Source: Phycisphaerales bacterium PN19_bin_20 (GTDB lineage: Bacteria > Planctomycetota > Phycisphaerae > Phycisphaerales > UBA1924). From it: a stretch of 64,000 bases of DNA. This document shows, piece by piece, positions 14,388 through 23,323 of the stretch. Location of the stretch: the NCBI GenBank assembly GCA_021173225.1, contig JAJOLK010000015.1, forward strand, positions 33,387-97,386, written 5' to 3'. The number at the start of each line of letters is the position of its first letter. Within the stretch, counting starts at the first letter, position 1. The notes below the pieces were generated by a model that was not told where the DNA came from, made no database searches, and was given only the letters and a program-made list of their open reading frames with translations. Both the position numbers and the translations under genes were made by a program.

Positions 14388-16256
14388 TCAGAGTGACTCT
14401 TCGATCAGGCTCAGGCTCTTCCACTTCTTGAGCTTGAGGCCGAGGGTACGAACACCGATGCCCAAGGCCTGTGCGGTGCGTTGGCGGTGCCCGTTGAACT
14501 TGCGGAGGGTGTTGACGATCGCGTCGCGTTCAATATCTTCGAGCACGCGGTTGGTGATGGCGACGACCTCAACGCCCATCATGTGTGTGTCGTAGGGCGA
14601 GGGGATCACGCTTTGGCCCAGGGGTTGGCCCAGCGGTTGACCCAGCGGTTGGCCCAACGGTTGACCAATGGGTTGACCAAGCGGTTGACCCTGAGGTTGA
14701 CCAGACGGGGCTAGGCCGAAGGCACCGGGCTTAACCTCAACATGACCGAAGGCGACGGCGAAAGAGTGTGGCATCGCGCCACCTTGAATCGTGCCGTGCG
14801 GGGCCAGCGGTGCTACGGCGCGGGCGTGACCGTTGAGCGAGGCCCGCAGCTCGCTTGGATAAGCGGCGGATGGCATGTGACCATACGGCTGACCTTGCTG
14901 GTGGCCCTGCTGGTGGCCCTGCTGGTGGCCGTTCTGATAGCCCGCGGTCTGGAAGCTGACTGCCTCGTGCTCGGCGTGTTGGCCGCTCATCGGGTACGCA
15001 CCTTCACGTGCGGCGGCCTGGCTCAGCGGCTGCGCGGGGCCGGCGGGCATCGCCAGGCCTTGGCCCAGCCAAGGGCGGATCAGCTCGGGCCCGATGCAGT
15101 CGCCGCGGGCCAGCACGGCGGCTCGCTCGCAGATGTTCTGCAGCTCGCGGACGTTGCCGGGCCAGAGGTAGCTGATCATGGCGGTGGCGGCGGGCTCAGA
15201 GACGCGGAGCAGGGCCTTGCCGTCACGCAGCGAGATCTGGCGTAGGAAGTGCTCGGCAAGGGGGACGATGTCCTCGGTGCGATCTCGCAGCGGTGGCAGG
15301 TGCACGGGCAGGACGTTGAGGCGGAAGAACAGGTCCTGGCGGAACTCACCCTTGGCAACGCTCTTGGGCAAGTCGCGGTTGCTGGTGGCGATGACGCGGA
15401 CGTCAACGCCGATGCTTGTGGAGCTGCCGACGCGCTCGAGCACGCGCTCTTGCAGCACGCGCAGCAGCTTGGCTTGAACGCGCGGGGGAACCTCGGAGAT
15501 CTCGTCGAGCAGCAGCGTGCCGCGGTCTGCGAGCTCAAAGCGGCCCTTGCGGACCTTGTCGGCCCCGGTGAAGGCGCCCTTCTCATGCCCGAAGAGCTCG
15601 GACTCAAGCAGCGTGTCAGAGAGCGCGGCGCAGTTGACGCCCAGGAAGGGCTGACGGTCGCGCGGTGAGAGCTCATGGATCGCGCGGGCGATGACTTCTT
15701 TGCCGGTGCCGCTCTCGCCGCAGATAAGCACGGTGCCGGCGCTCTCGGCGACGGCGAGGACCTGCTCCTTGACACGTCGCATCGCCGGTGAGTCACCCAC
15801 CAGGCGGTGCAGGCCAACGAGCTCAGCACCGCTGGGGGCGCGGGGTGAGCCGGGCGTGGCGCCGCTGCGGAGCACGGCGTTCTCGCGCACCAGCTGCCCG
15901 TGCTGCACCGCGCGCTTGACGGTGATGAGGATCTCGTCGCCCTCGAAGGGCTTGGTCACATAGTCAAACGCGCCAAGCTTGATGGCCTTGACGGCGGTCT
16001 CGATGGTCCCGAAGGCGGTCATCAGGACCACGGGCAGGTCTTCGTCGAGCTTCTTGATCGCCTCGATGAGCCCGAGCCCGTCCATGCCCGGCATCTTCAG
16101 GTCTGTCACGACGCAGTCGGGGCGCTGGCGCGCGATGGCGGCCAGCGCGGTGCCCGCGTCGTGCGCGGTCTCGACGGTCAGGCCAGATCGGGCCAGGGTT
16201 GCGCCGACGCTGTCGCGGAGCATTTCTTTGTCGTCAACTACCAGCACCGTGCTCAT
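14388..16256 (-). CDS. NtrC-family sigma-54-dependent response regulator (FlrC/FleR-like)
   Basis: A 622-aa enhancer-binding activator of sigma-54 RNA polymerase. Receiver domain (1-120): acidic pair D8-D9, phospho-acceptor D52 in 'VVTDLKMPGMDG', conserved T in 'LMTAFGTIE' and K in 'VTKPF'. AAA+ domain (about 150-390): Walker A 'GESGTGKEVIARAIH', the sigma-54-contacting 'GAFTGA' loop, Walker B 'GTLLLDEI', and arginine-finger region 'FRQDLFFRLNVLPVHLPPLRDR'. A low-complexity linker (about 400-545) contains (GHQQ)3 and (GQPL)8 repeats. The Fis-type HTH at the end is 'RDAIVNTLRKFNGHRQRTAQALGIGVRTLGLKLKKW'. Next to a soluble kinase and flanking the flagellar operon, it resembles FlrC/FleR, which activate class III flagellar genes. 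It is the likely activator of the four sigma-54 promoters here. Confidence 0.93.
   Translation of the reverse strand: MSTVLVVDDKEMLRDSVGATLARSGLTVETAHDAGTALAAIARQRPDCVVTDLKMPGMDGLGLIEAIKKLDEDLPVVLMTAFGTIETAVKAIKLGAFDYVTKPFEGDEILITVKRAVQHGQLVRENAVLRSGATPGSPRAPSGAELVGLHRLVGDSPAMRRVKEQVLAVAESAGTVLICGESGTGKEVIARAIHELSPRDRQPFLGVNCAALSDTLLESELFGHEKGAFTGADKVRKGRFELADRGTLLLDEISEVPPRVQAKLLRVLQERVLERVGSSTSIGVDVRVIATSNRDLPKSVAKGEFRQDLFFRLNVLPVHLPPLRDRTEDIVPLAEHFLRQISLRDGKALLRVSEPAATAMISYLWPGNVRELQNICERAAVLARGDCIGPELIRPWLGQGLAMPAGPAQPLSQAAAREGAYPMSGQHAEHEAVSFQTAGYQNGHQQGHQQGHQQGQPYGHMPSAAYPSELRASLNGHARAVAPLAPHGTIQGGAMPHSFAVAFGHVEVKPGAFGLAPSGQPQGQPLGQPIGQPLGQPLGQPLGQPLGQSVIPSPYDTHMMGVEVVAITNRVLEDIERDAIVNTLRKFNGHRQRTAQALGIGVRTLGLKLKKWKSLSLIEESL
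14613..14708 (-). repeat. 12-bp tandem repeat, 8 units, encoding GQPL-type repeats
   Basis: Eight consecutive 12-bp units (plus-strand TTGGCCCAGCGG with few changes) inside the activator gene linker. They encode variations of Gly-Gln-Pro-Leu. Unit length is a multiple of three, so copy-number change keeps the frame. Confidence 0.9.
14893..14928 (-). repeat. 12-bp tandem repeat, 3 units, encoding GHQQ-type repeats
   Basis: Three units of plus-strand CCCTGCTGGTGG (first one CCTTGCTGGTGG) in the same linker of the activator gene, encoding repeated Gly-His-Gln-Gln. In-frame low-complexity sequence. Confidence 0.85.
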
Positions 16257-16318
16257 CGACGTATCTCCGTGGGCCGCAGTTCGTGCGCTGGTCTATCGGC
16301 GCTCTCGGGCGGGCGTCG

Positions 16319-17347
16319 TCAAAAGTGCGCGGCAGAGGTTGCCGTCGTGGCGTCTTTGACCACCACGCAAGGCACCGCGGGCGACGGTCCTGGCGGGTCA
16401 ATTCCGGGCGTTACCGCGAGCTGAAGCACTGGCACCGGCAGCAGTAGTTCGGCGATAGCGCCGCAGACTGCGCCGTGCTGGTCCGTCCAGCTGCGCAGCG
16501 ACACGCGCCCGCCGTGCGCATCAAGCAGGCGGTGGACGATCGCCAGGCCCAGCCCTGTGCCGACGGCCTTGGTGGTAAAGAACGGCGTGAAGAGTCGCTG
16601 GGCGTCCTCGGTCGGGACGCCGGGGCCAAAGTCGCGCACGCTCAGGGCGGTCATTGGCACGCTGCGCCCGTCGCTGTCGAGCGCTGAGGTCTGGTGGGCC
16701 AGCAGCTCAACGCGGCGTGGCGCGCCGGCGCGGGGCTGCTCGTGCATGATCTCTGCCGCGTTGCGGACCAGGTTGATCAGCGCTTGCTGGAGCTGGGCGG
16801 GGTCGGCGTGCACGGTCAAGCTCGCACGCGCCAGCCGCGGGTCAACCATCACTTCAAGCCCACACCACTCGGGCCCGTCGGTGCGCGCAAACTCGGCGGC
16901 GGCTTCGAGGGCTTCAGACGCGTCGACCGCCTGCACGCGCGGGCGGGCCTCACGCGCAAAGGCCAGCACATCACCGACGACGCACTCGAGCCGGCGGACG
17001 CACTGGGCGATCTTGCCCGCCAGCGCCAGCGGCTGGGGCTGCTCGTGAAGGTCTTCTTGCAGCAGTCGGGCGTACAGCAGGATTGAGCCCAGCGGGTTGC
17101 GGACCTCGTGGGCGATGCCCGCGGCCATCTCTCCAAGCAGCGCCAGATGCTTTGACCGCTCAACCTGTCCACGCGCCTCGGCGAGCTCAGCTCGAAGCCG
17201 CGTGACCTCACCTTGCAGCGCCTCGTGGGTTGCGCTCAGGCGGGCCGTGGCCTGGGTGAAGACGGCCATCAGTTGGCCAAGGTCAGGCTCGGAGAGCTGC
17301 TGAAGTTGCCCGGCGGGTGGGTTTGTCAGGGTCGCTGGCTCGCTCAC
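16319..17347 (-). CDS. Soluble sensor histidine kinase (FlrB/FleS-like)
   Basis: A 342-aa kinase encoded 62 bp upstream of the NtrC-family regulator, so it is the presumed partner. There is no membrane segment and no recognisable PAS domain. The N-terminal ~70 residues are helical/coiled coil ('LMAVFTQATARLSATHEALQGEVTRLRAELAEARGQ'). H-box: 'LLGEMAAGIAHEVRNPLGSI' with the phospho-accepting His near residue 98. ATPase domain: N-box 'QALINLVRNAAEIM', G1 'SVRDFGPGVP', F-box 'RLFTPFFTTKAVGTGLGLAIVHRLLDAHGG'. This layout matches cytosolic flagellar kinases such as FlrB and AtoS-like NtrB relatives. It probably senses assembly of an early basal-body structure, by analogy with FlrB/FlgS. Confidence 0.9.
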   Translation of the reverse strand: MSEPATLTNPPAGQLQQLSEPDLGQLMAVFTQATARLSATHEALQGEVTRLRAELAEARGQVERSKHLALLGEMAAGIAHEVRNPLGSILLYARLLQEDLHEQPQPLALAGKIAQCVRRLECVVGDVLAFAREARPRVQAVDASEALEAAAEFARTDGPEWCGLEVMVDPRLARASLTVHADPAQLQQALINLVRNAAEIMHEQPRAGAPRRVELLAHQTSALDSDGRSVPMTALSVRDFGPGVPTEDAQRLFTPFFTTKAVGTGLGLAIVHRLLDAHGGRVSLRSWTDQHGAVCGAIAELLLPVPVLQLAVTPGIDPPGPSPAVPCVVVKDATTATSAAHF

Positions 17348-17349
17348 GG

Positions 17350-17862
17350 CTAGGCCTCCGTGTCACTGGCTTGGGCGGCGGATCCGTGCCCGGAACTGCC
17401 GTAGACCTGAGCGGCTGCGCGGGCCCGCCCCCACTGCTCAGCCTCGCGGGCCAGTTCACGTCCAAGCTCGCCGCGACGGCGTTCGAGTTCAAGCCGGACC
17501 CGTTCGTCGCACGCCGATACGCCGTCGAGCGCGTGGTTGAGTGTGGCGACCGCCTCACGGATCTCACGGGCCTGCTCGTCAGTCAGCGAGGCGGCCAGCG
17601 ATGTAAACGAGCCGAGCGGGGCGCGAAGTTCCTCAGCGTTCAGGCCCATGCTCCGCAGCACAGCGTCGCGCTGATCCAGCGTGCGGTCAAAGCCCTCATG
17701 ATCGTCCGCGCCCATCGCGCCAGCGGCCTGCTCGCTCAGCACGCGGAGCTGGCCGGCATGCTCAAGCTGCTCGCGCAGCAGACGGTTAATCCTGGGCAGC
17801 CACAACTCTGGCTGGGCCTTGGGGCTGGCCTCGAAATCAAGCCGTTCGCTCTGCGTCGCCAT
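17350..17862 (-). CDS. FlgN-like helical protein upstream of the flagellar kinase
   Basis: A 170-aa all-helical protein whose stop lies 2 bp before the kinase start, so the two are co-translated. The start at ATG 17862 (MATQSERLDFEASPK) has GGAGG 9 nt upstream; the longer track start (17961) lacks this. The pattern 'INRLLREQLEHAGQLRVLSEQAAGAMGADDHEGFDRTLDQRDAVLRSM' resembles the FlgN/FliT chaperone signature (helix, 'l..q..al...d...l..l..qR..ll'). A second, better FlgN candidate is encoded at 48754. It may be an export chaperone or a regulator of the kinase; neither is proven. Confidence 0.55.
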   Translation of the reverse strand: MATQSERLDFEASPKAQPELWLPRINRLLREQLEHAGQLRVLSEQAAGAMGADDHEGFDRTLDQRDAVLRSMGLNAEELRAPLGSFTSLAASLTDEQAREIREAVATLNHALDGVSACDERVRLELERRRGELGRELAREAEQWGRARAAAQVYGSSGHGSAAQASDTEA

Positions 17863-18111
17863 CGGCGGCCTCCGGCCTTTGGTGAGATCAGCCCCGCACC
17901 GATGGGTGTGGGGCGGGCGGGCCGACCCTCCTGGCCGCGCAGCCGCGTTGCCGCCGGACACCTCCGGGGCTTGGGGGGCATCGGCGTGCCGGGCGGCGGC
18001 GCTTGAGTTTGCGTGAGCTGTGCGCGGGTTTCAGTTCCGGTTGGAGCACGGTCTGGAGCCAAAGCTCGTTTTCGGTCTGATTCCGGGACTGAGCCCTGGG
18101 CTCACTCTCGG

Positions 18112-20928
18112 TCAGGGGGGGCTTTGGCGGGCGGCGCCGGCACCGGTCAGGGCTGGCGCAGCGGGCAGCCGCTCAATCTGCATCTTGCTGTCGAGCCAGG
18201 CCTCCCAGTGGCGGCGTTCCATCGGCAGCAGGCGTGCGGGGTCGCTCCAGACCTCGTCGGGGATCGACGTTAGCAAAACCTTGGCCCGCTCGTGCACCGT
18301 CCGTGCCTCGTCCCAGCGCTCGAGCTTGACCAGCGCAGAGACGGTCTGGGTCATCGCGACCATGGACGCGGGGTCTTGCGGGTACTGGTCGCGGGCGGCC
18401 AAGTAGTGCCGAACCGCCTCGGCGTAGCGGCCCGCGAGATAGACGCAGTCGGCGGCGTAGAACAGGCTGTTACGCCGCAGCAAGGCTTCCATCGCCGTGA
18501 CCCGCGCCGCGGGCTTCCTGGCCAGGTCAGAGACAACCTCGCGGTACAGGCGCTCGGCGGCCTCTAGGTGGCCTTGACGCGTCGCCTCGCTGACGGCCCG
18601 CTGGCTCAGCGGCTCGTTGCTGCCCCCGCCGGTGCCCGCCAGCGCGAGGCGTCGGTGGCTGTCGGCGAGCTTGTATCGGACGGTCACGCTGGTCGGGCCC
18701 GGACCGGCGCGCTGCAGCGTCTGGCGGAGGCGTTCGACCGCGGGCTCGTACTCGCCGCGGGCGTAGTGCAGCTCACCGAGCAGGCTGAGGGCCTCGACAA
18801 AGCCTTGCGCGTCGGGCTCGAGCAGTGCGCCGCCGTCAACGACACTCGAGAGAAGTTGGACGGCGCGGGCCTGATTGGCCTCAAGGCGTTCACGCCGCTC
18901 CTTGAGTTGGTCAGGCGTGGGGGCCGAAGACCGCGTGGAATTGGCAGCGGCAGCGGGCTTGGAGTTCTTCTCTCCGCTGGCCTTCTGGTCCTTTGAGCTG
19001 GCGGCAGGCGGCTGACCCTCTTGCTTCGCGCCGGGCTCTGCCGCGCCGGTGCTGACATCGACCACCGGGCCGGTGCTCTCGCCCGTGGTGCCCAGCATGT
19101 AGCAGCGCGCCAGCGGCACCAGGCTGCGGTCGGCCCACACGCCCGCGAAGCTGTCGCGGCTCTCGCGCTGGGCGACCAGCTGCTCATACAAGCGCGAGGC
19201 GGTCCCGAACTCGCCGCGGCTCTCGTAGACCTGCGCGAGCCGGAAGATCGCCTCGGCCCGGCGCGGGAAGTCAGTGCGCGCGCCCTGCACAAAGGAGCTG
19301 AAGGCCTCGATGGCCGCCTCGGTGTCGCCCGCGCGATCGAAGGATTCGCCGGCGTTCCAGAGGCTGTCCATCTGGACCTGGTAGTCTGCGATGGTCATCT
19401 GCCGCGCGTGCTGGCGGTAGCTGATGCCCGCGTCGATGAGGAAGCCCTTGGCCTCGGTGGCGCTGACATCAGAGATCGCGGACCAGTCCACGCCCGGGCC
19501 GGTCCCGCCCGCGTCGGCGATGATCCGCTCGGCGCTGGCGCGGTTGGCGACCGCGAGGGCGATGTTGACCGGTGCCGGCACGGGGCCCAGCCGGCGCAGA
19601 GCCTCTTGGCTTAGGGTTGCGAAGGCCAGCGCCTCGCCGGGCTCGTTTTGCAGCAGGCGGTCTTGGGCCTTGGCCAACAAACGCTGGCCCAGCAGGTCAA
19701 AGTCAACCCCGACCTTGGGCCCGCGCTGGGCGACCAGGCGGATCGCCTCACGGAAGGCCTTGAGTGCGCCGGGGGCGTTGCCAAGTGCCGCCTCGACATC
19801 GCCCAGGCCCACCAGGGCCGCGAGCTGCTGGGGCGACTGGTCAAAGGCGTCAACGACCCGCTCGAACTGCTCGCGCGCGCCCTCGGCATCGCCCTGGGCG
19901 GCGAGCAACTGCCCGCGCAGCACGCGGCTCTCGGCGCGGCGGTCATCGAACTCGGGCAAGTCCGCCTCAGCCGCCTCTAGAAAGTCTGTGGCGCGCAGGC
20001 CCTTGCCCGCCAGCATGTAGCTTTTGCCCAGCAGGAACATCAGTTCCGCGCGGCTCGGGCGGTCCAGCTCGTCGAACTTGGTCAGGTCGCGCAGCAGGCG
20101 GACCGACGCCTCCTCGTAGTAGCCCGCGGCTAGACGCAGCTCGGCCTGTCGCGCCACAACCCAGGCCCGCTCGGGCAGGCTCAAGTTTGGCATCTCGATC
20201 ATCTCGGCCAGCAACTCAAGCGCCGGGCCGCCCCGCGCTACATCGCCGCTCGAACCCCGGCCACCGCGGGCGGTGCTTTGCTCGGCAGCGCGCAGCGAAC
20301 GCTCAACAATCTTGCGGTACAGGCGCAGGCGGCGCGTCTCATCAACCCCGGCCAGCGAGCGCGCCAGGCGGACGGCCTTGTCGGTCTCGCCGAGGAACAA
20401 CCTGGCGTTGGCTAGCGCGCCGGTGTCAGAGGCGGTGGTCTTGAGCCCCGCGCGCTGGGCCGCGTCGTAGGCCTCGATGATCCGCTTGTAATTGTTCTCA
20501 AGCTCGATGCCCAGCTTCTCTTGCCCGAAGTACAGGCTGCGGGCCCGGAGCGTGTAGAACTCAAGCTGCTGCTCAGGGAGCATCAGCCCCCGGTTGAACA
20601 TGTCAACCCCGTCGTGGTTGAGCACCGCAAGAGCCTCAGCAAAGCGGCCCTGCTCGTAGTTCTCACCGGCCTGCTGCAGCGGGAGAGCCGGGTCGTCCTT
20701 GGGCATCTTGAGCACGCCCACAAAGATGCCGCTGGCCAGCAGCGCCGCCGAGCTCAGCGCCAGCGGGATGGGCCAGACGGCCTTCCAGTCAACGCGCGGG
20801 CGGACGCGTTTGAAGCCGCCAGCGCCCGGCTTGCCCGGGCCGGGATTGCTCGAAGCGGGCGTGCCAGGCGCGGGCTTGCCACCGTTGGGGGTTGCGCCTG
20901 CGCCGGGATGTGCGGGTGACGTACTCAC
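18112..20928 (-). CDS. Membrane-anchored tetratricopeptide-repeat protein
   Basis: A 938-aa protein with a Pro/Gly/Ala-rich cytoplasmic N-terminus (1-45), one membrane segment (about 52-75, WPIPLALSSAALLASGIFVGVL), and a long, presumably periplasmic, helical array with TPR-like units: 'LPLQQAGENYEQGRFAEALAVL' near 80, 'ESRVLRGQLLAAQGDAEGAREQFERVV', 'LVGLGDVEAALGNAPGALKAFREAI', 'IFRLAQVYESRGEFGTASRLYEQLV', 'ADCVYLAGRYAEAVRHYLAARDQYP'. A low-complexity linker (SKDQKASGEKNSKPAAAANS) lies near 660. The start is GTG at 20928. Such proteins scaffold envelope complexes; no enzymatic motif is seen. It follows the RDD protein and lipoprotein genes. Confidence 0.85.
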   Translation of the reverse strand: MSTSPAHPGAGATPNGGKPAPGTPASSNPGPGKPGAGGFKRVRPRVDWKAVWPIPLALSSAALLASGIFVGVLKMPKDDPALPLQQAGENYEQGRFAEALAVLNHDGVDMFNRGLMLPEQQLEFYTLRARSLYFGQEKLGIELENNYKRIIEAYDAAQRAGLKTTASDTGALANARLFLGETDKAVRLARSLAGVDETRRLRLYRKIVERSLRAAEQSTARGGRGSSGDVARGGPALELLAEMIEMPNLSLPERAWVVARQAELRLAAGYYEEASVRLLRDLTKFDELDRPSRAELMFLLGKSYMLAGKGLRATDFLEAAEADLPEFDDRRAESRVLRGQLLAAQGDAEGAREQFERVVDAFDQSPQQLAALVGLGDVEAALGNAPGALKAFREAIRLVAQRGPKVGVDFDLLGQRLLAKAQDRLLQNEPGEALAFATLSQEALRRLGPVPAPVNIALAVANRASAERIIADAGGTGPGVDWSAISDVSATEAKGFLIDAGISYRQHARQMTIADYQVQMDSLWNAGESFDRAGDTEAAIEAFSSFVQGARTDFPRRAEAIFRLAQVYESRGEFGTASRLYEQLVAQRESRDSFAGVWADRSLVPLARCYMLGTTGESTGPVVDVSTGAAEPGAKQEGQPPAASSKDQKASGEKNSKPAAAANSTRSSAPTPDQLKERRERLEANQARAVQLLSSVVDGGALLEPDAQGFVEALSLLGELHYARGEYEPAVERLRQTLQRAGPGPTSVTVRYKLADSHRRLALAGTGGGSNEPLSQRAVSEATRQGHLEAAERLYREVVSDLARKPAARVTAMEALLRRNSLFYAADCVYLAGRYAEAVRHYLAARDQYPQDPASMVAMTQTVSALVKLERWDEARTVHERAKVLLTSIPDEVWSDPARLLPMERRHWEAWLDSKMQIERLPAAPALTGAGAARQSPP

Positions 20929-20948
20929 AAGGGTCTGTCAGACAGCGC

Positions 20949-20986
20949 GTGCCACACGACGCGCAGCAACCGCGCGGGCGTGGCAC
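20949..20986 (-). promoter_or_regulatory. Inverted repeat upstream of the TPR protein gene
   Basis: Outer arms GTGCCAC/GTGGCAC (7 bp, perfect) enclose inner arms CGCGC/GCGCG, forming a two-part hairpin about 20 nt before the GTG start. It is not followed by a T-run. It could be an operator or an mRNA structure in the 202-bp gap between the RDD gene and this gene. Confidence 0.35.
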
Positions 20987-21130
20987 TCACAGTGATGTAT
21001 CGGAACCTCGGCACCTCGGCCTTGATGGGCCCCGGGCCTCGCCGGGACAATCTGATACCCAGGTGCGTCGTGAAGGCCGCCAGCCGGGCGTTATCGGCCT
21101 GCGCGATTTGCCTGTGGGCGGCCCGACGGG

Positions 21131-23323
21131 TCAGGGCTCGTCCGGTGGATCGACCGGAACATCGGGCAGGACTACCAGCGTCTTGGCCAGCAGATCACCG
21201 GCGTGGCGGAATGAGCCGTCGAGGAACATCATCATTCCGATCGGCGGGAGGCACCAGCGGACCAGGTTGCGGACCAGGGCCTGACCGAAGGTCGGCTCGC
21301 CGGGAACCCACGCTGGCCCGGAGGTCGGCGTGATGGACGCGGTGGTGGTGGGTGTGTTGCTAGCTACGCCAGCCGGGCCGGCGCGGCGCATGGAGCTGAC
21401 GCGCAGGCCCATGGCGAACTTGCCGATGGAGCGACCAAAGAGCGCCTCGCTGACGGTGCAGTGCACGCAGCAGGCCATCAGCGCGCCCAGCAGAGGTGCC
21501 AAGCCGCCGCTGGCGAGGCTCTGAACGCTGAGCAGGCCGATGGGCGACTGGCCCAGTGCCGCGCCCACGAGCGTCAGGCCAACCATCAGATCAATCGCGC
21601 CGGCGAACATACGGCGTCCAGGTGTGCCCAGCGAGCAATGAGGCGGAAGGCTGACGCTCGTGGGCCCGTCGCTGCGGACAACGAACACCAGCGTCACCGC
21701 GCCGATGCCCAGCAGCACCAGCCAAAGCATCTGCATGTCATGACGCGAGACGGGCCCGTCGGCGTGCGCGGCGGTCGCGTCAGCCATGACCAGCCCGGAC
21801 GCCAGCGAAACTTCAGTAACGCTCAGTCGCGCGATGTCAGGGATCGGGCCGCGGGCCAGAAGCGAGCCGCGGGCGCGCTGCGTTGTGCGGGGTGCTGTCG
21901 CGCTGATGACGGCGAGGCGCGAAAGGCCATCGAGGCCAGCAACGCCTACCAGCGGGCCGGGCACGCGAAGGCGTGCCAACGGGGCTTGCTGGGGCGTGGG
22001 GGTTTTGTCGCTGTTCGCGGTTGAGCCCGAAAAGCCTTGGCCTCGGTCGCTGGGCCGCAGGTCGTAAATGAGCACCTCTAGCGCGCCGGGCGGACCAACT
22101 TTGGCCCCACCGACGGCTGGGCTTTGAGGATCGGCTGATCGCGCTGCACCAGACTCTGGCGCGAGGCCGCTGTCGGGCGCAAGTTGGACCAGCGCGGCGT
22201 ACAGGCGTCCGTCCACACGCAGCACATCGGTGCGGAGTCCATCGGCGACCGGGCTAGCGACCGCGCTGGGTGCGCCGCTGGGTGCGGCGGGCTGTTCGAG
22301 GAACGTCACCATCGAGCTGGCCACGCTCGCTGGCAGGTCAACCTCGGCGGCGGGAGTGGCGGGCCACGTGACCGTCAGCGCGGTGGGCGCGGGTGTGCTT
22401 GACGCATCGCGGTCTTGGTCTCTCGCCGCGGCGCGGCGAACAGCGCGCGGTGCCGCGCCGGGTGAAAGGTCTTCGGCGGGCGGCGCGCTGATGCTTGCTG
22501 CCGTGTCTGTCGATTGGGCAGGCTTCGTCGCATCACTCGGGCCTGTGGGTCGTGTGAATTCGCCGACGTGGAGCGCGAGCCGCGGCACTTGGCCAGCGAG
22601 CGGCTGAAGCATCGCGCCGAGCGCCAGGCCGCGCTGGTCTGCAAGCAGCACCAGAGCCTCGGCCTGCGCGGTGCCCGGCGGCAACGGCAGTTCAACCCAG
22701 CGGTCAATGTCCAAGATCGCCAGCCGCCAACGCTCGGGCGGTGTGTCACCGGTCACGTAAGGATTTGTGGGATCGAGTGCGAGCAGGGCCGCGGGCCCAC
22801 GCGCGGTCCCGATGAGGCCGATGACGCGCCCGTCGCCCGTCAGCGGCGCGAGCGCCTCGAGCCGCCCGGCAGGCGTGTACGTCCAGCTTCCCGGGGTGAT
22901 CATCGCGCTGGCGGCGTGGGTCCACAGCGTGCGTTTGGCCTGCGCGTCGGTCCCGCCAACGGTCAGAAGGTAAAGGCGCCCGTCCCACGCGGCGGCGTGC
23001 GAATAGAGACCCATGACCGGCAGCACAAGGCGGGCGGCACCGGCGCGGGCCCGGGGGCCATCGCCTCGCGCGGGCAGATGTACAACGTCGGCCACTCCCG
23101 GCCCCTGCGGGAGCAGGCTCCACGCGTGGCCTGACCGGTTCGGCCCGCCGAGCCAGAGGTCACTGGTGACTATCAATCGCGAGGGCGCAGTTACGTCATC
23201 GCTCGCCTGCTCGGGCTGAGACGGCTGGAGCTGTCGCTGAGCGGCAATTGCCCGTGTGAGACCCGCCGTCAGCGTCAGCATGCAGGCCAGAAGCAGAAGA
23301 CCCCTGGGGATGAAGCTGGTCAT
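21131..23323 (-). CDS. Secreted beta-rich protein with C-terminal RDD-family membrane domain
   Basis: A 730-aa protein with a signal peptide (MTSFIPRGLLLLACMLTLTAGLTRAIAA), a long extracytoplasmic region (about 30-520) with repeated short hydrophobic strands such as 'WDGRLYLLTVGGTD' and 'VDGRLYAALVQLA' suggesting a beta-propeller-like fold, a membrane helix near 537 ('MLWLVLLGIGAVTLVFVV'), then an RDD domain (about 570-715). The RDD features are 'PGRRMFAGAIDLMVGLTLV' (R, D), 'EALFGRSIGKFAMGLRVSS' and 'ALVRNLVRWCLPPIGMMMFLDGSFRHAGDLLAKTLVV' ending the domain. RDD proteins are polytopic membrane proteins of diverse and mostly unknown function. Overlaps the downstream TPR-operon partner gene (lipoprotein) by ATGA. 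Confidence 0.8.
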   Translation of the reverse strand: MTSFIPRGLLLLACMLTLTAGLTRAIAAQRQLQPSQPEQASDDVTAPSRLIVTSDLWLGGPNRSGHAWSLLPQGPGVADVVHLPARGDGPRARAGAARLVLPVMGLYSHAAAWDGRLYLLTVGGTDAQAKRTLWTHAASAMITPGSWTYTPAGRLEALAPLTGDGRVIGLIGTARGPAALLALDPTNPYVTGDTPPERWRLAILDIDRWVELPLPPGTAQAEALVLLADQRGLALGAMLQPLAGQVPRLALHVGEFTRPTGPSDATKPAQSTDTAASISAPPAEDLSPGAAPRAVRRAAARDQDRDASSTPAPTALTVTWPATPAAEVDLPASVASSMVTFLEQPAAPSGAPSAVASPVADGLRTDVLRVDGRLYAALVQLAPDSGLAPESGAARSADPQSPAVGGAKVGPPGALEVLIYDLRPSDRGQGFSGSTANSDKTPTPQQAPLARLRVPGPLVGVAGLDGLSRLAVISATAPRTTQRARGSLLARGPIPDIARLSVTEVSLASGLVMADATAAHADGPVSRHDMQMLWLVLLGIGAVTLVFVVRSDGPTSVSLPPHCSLGTPGRRMFAGAIDLMVGLTLVGAALGQSPIGLLSVQSLASGGLAPLLGALMACCVHCTVSEALFGRSIGKFAMGLRVSSMRRAGPAGVASNTPTTTASITPTSGPAWVPGEPTFGQALVRNLVRWCLPPIGMMMFLDGSFRHAGDLLAKTLVVLPDVPVDPPDEP

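Noticed and set aside
20941-20990. Sigma-54 promoter upstream of the TPR gene (TGGCACG-CGCT-GTCT)
   Set aside because: The -24 element is perfect but the -12 is CT instead of GC; the TGGCAC is explained as an arm of the inverted repeat.
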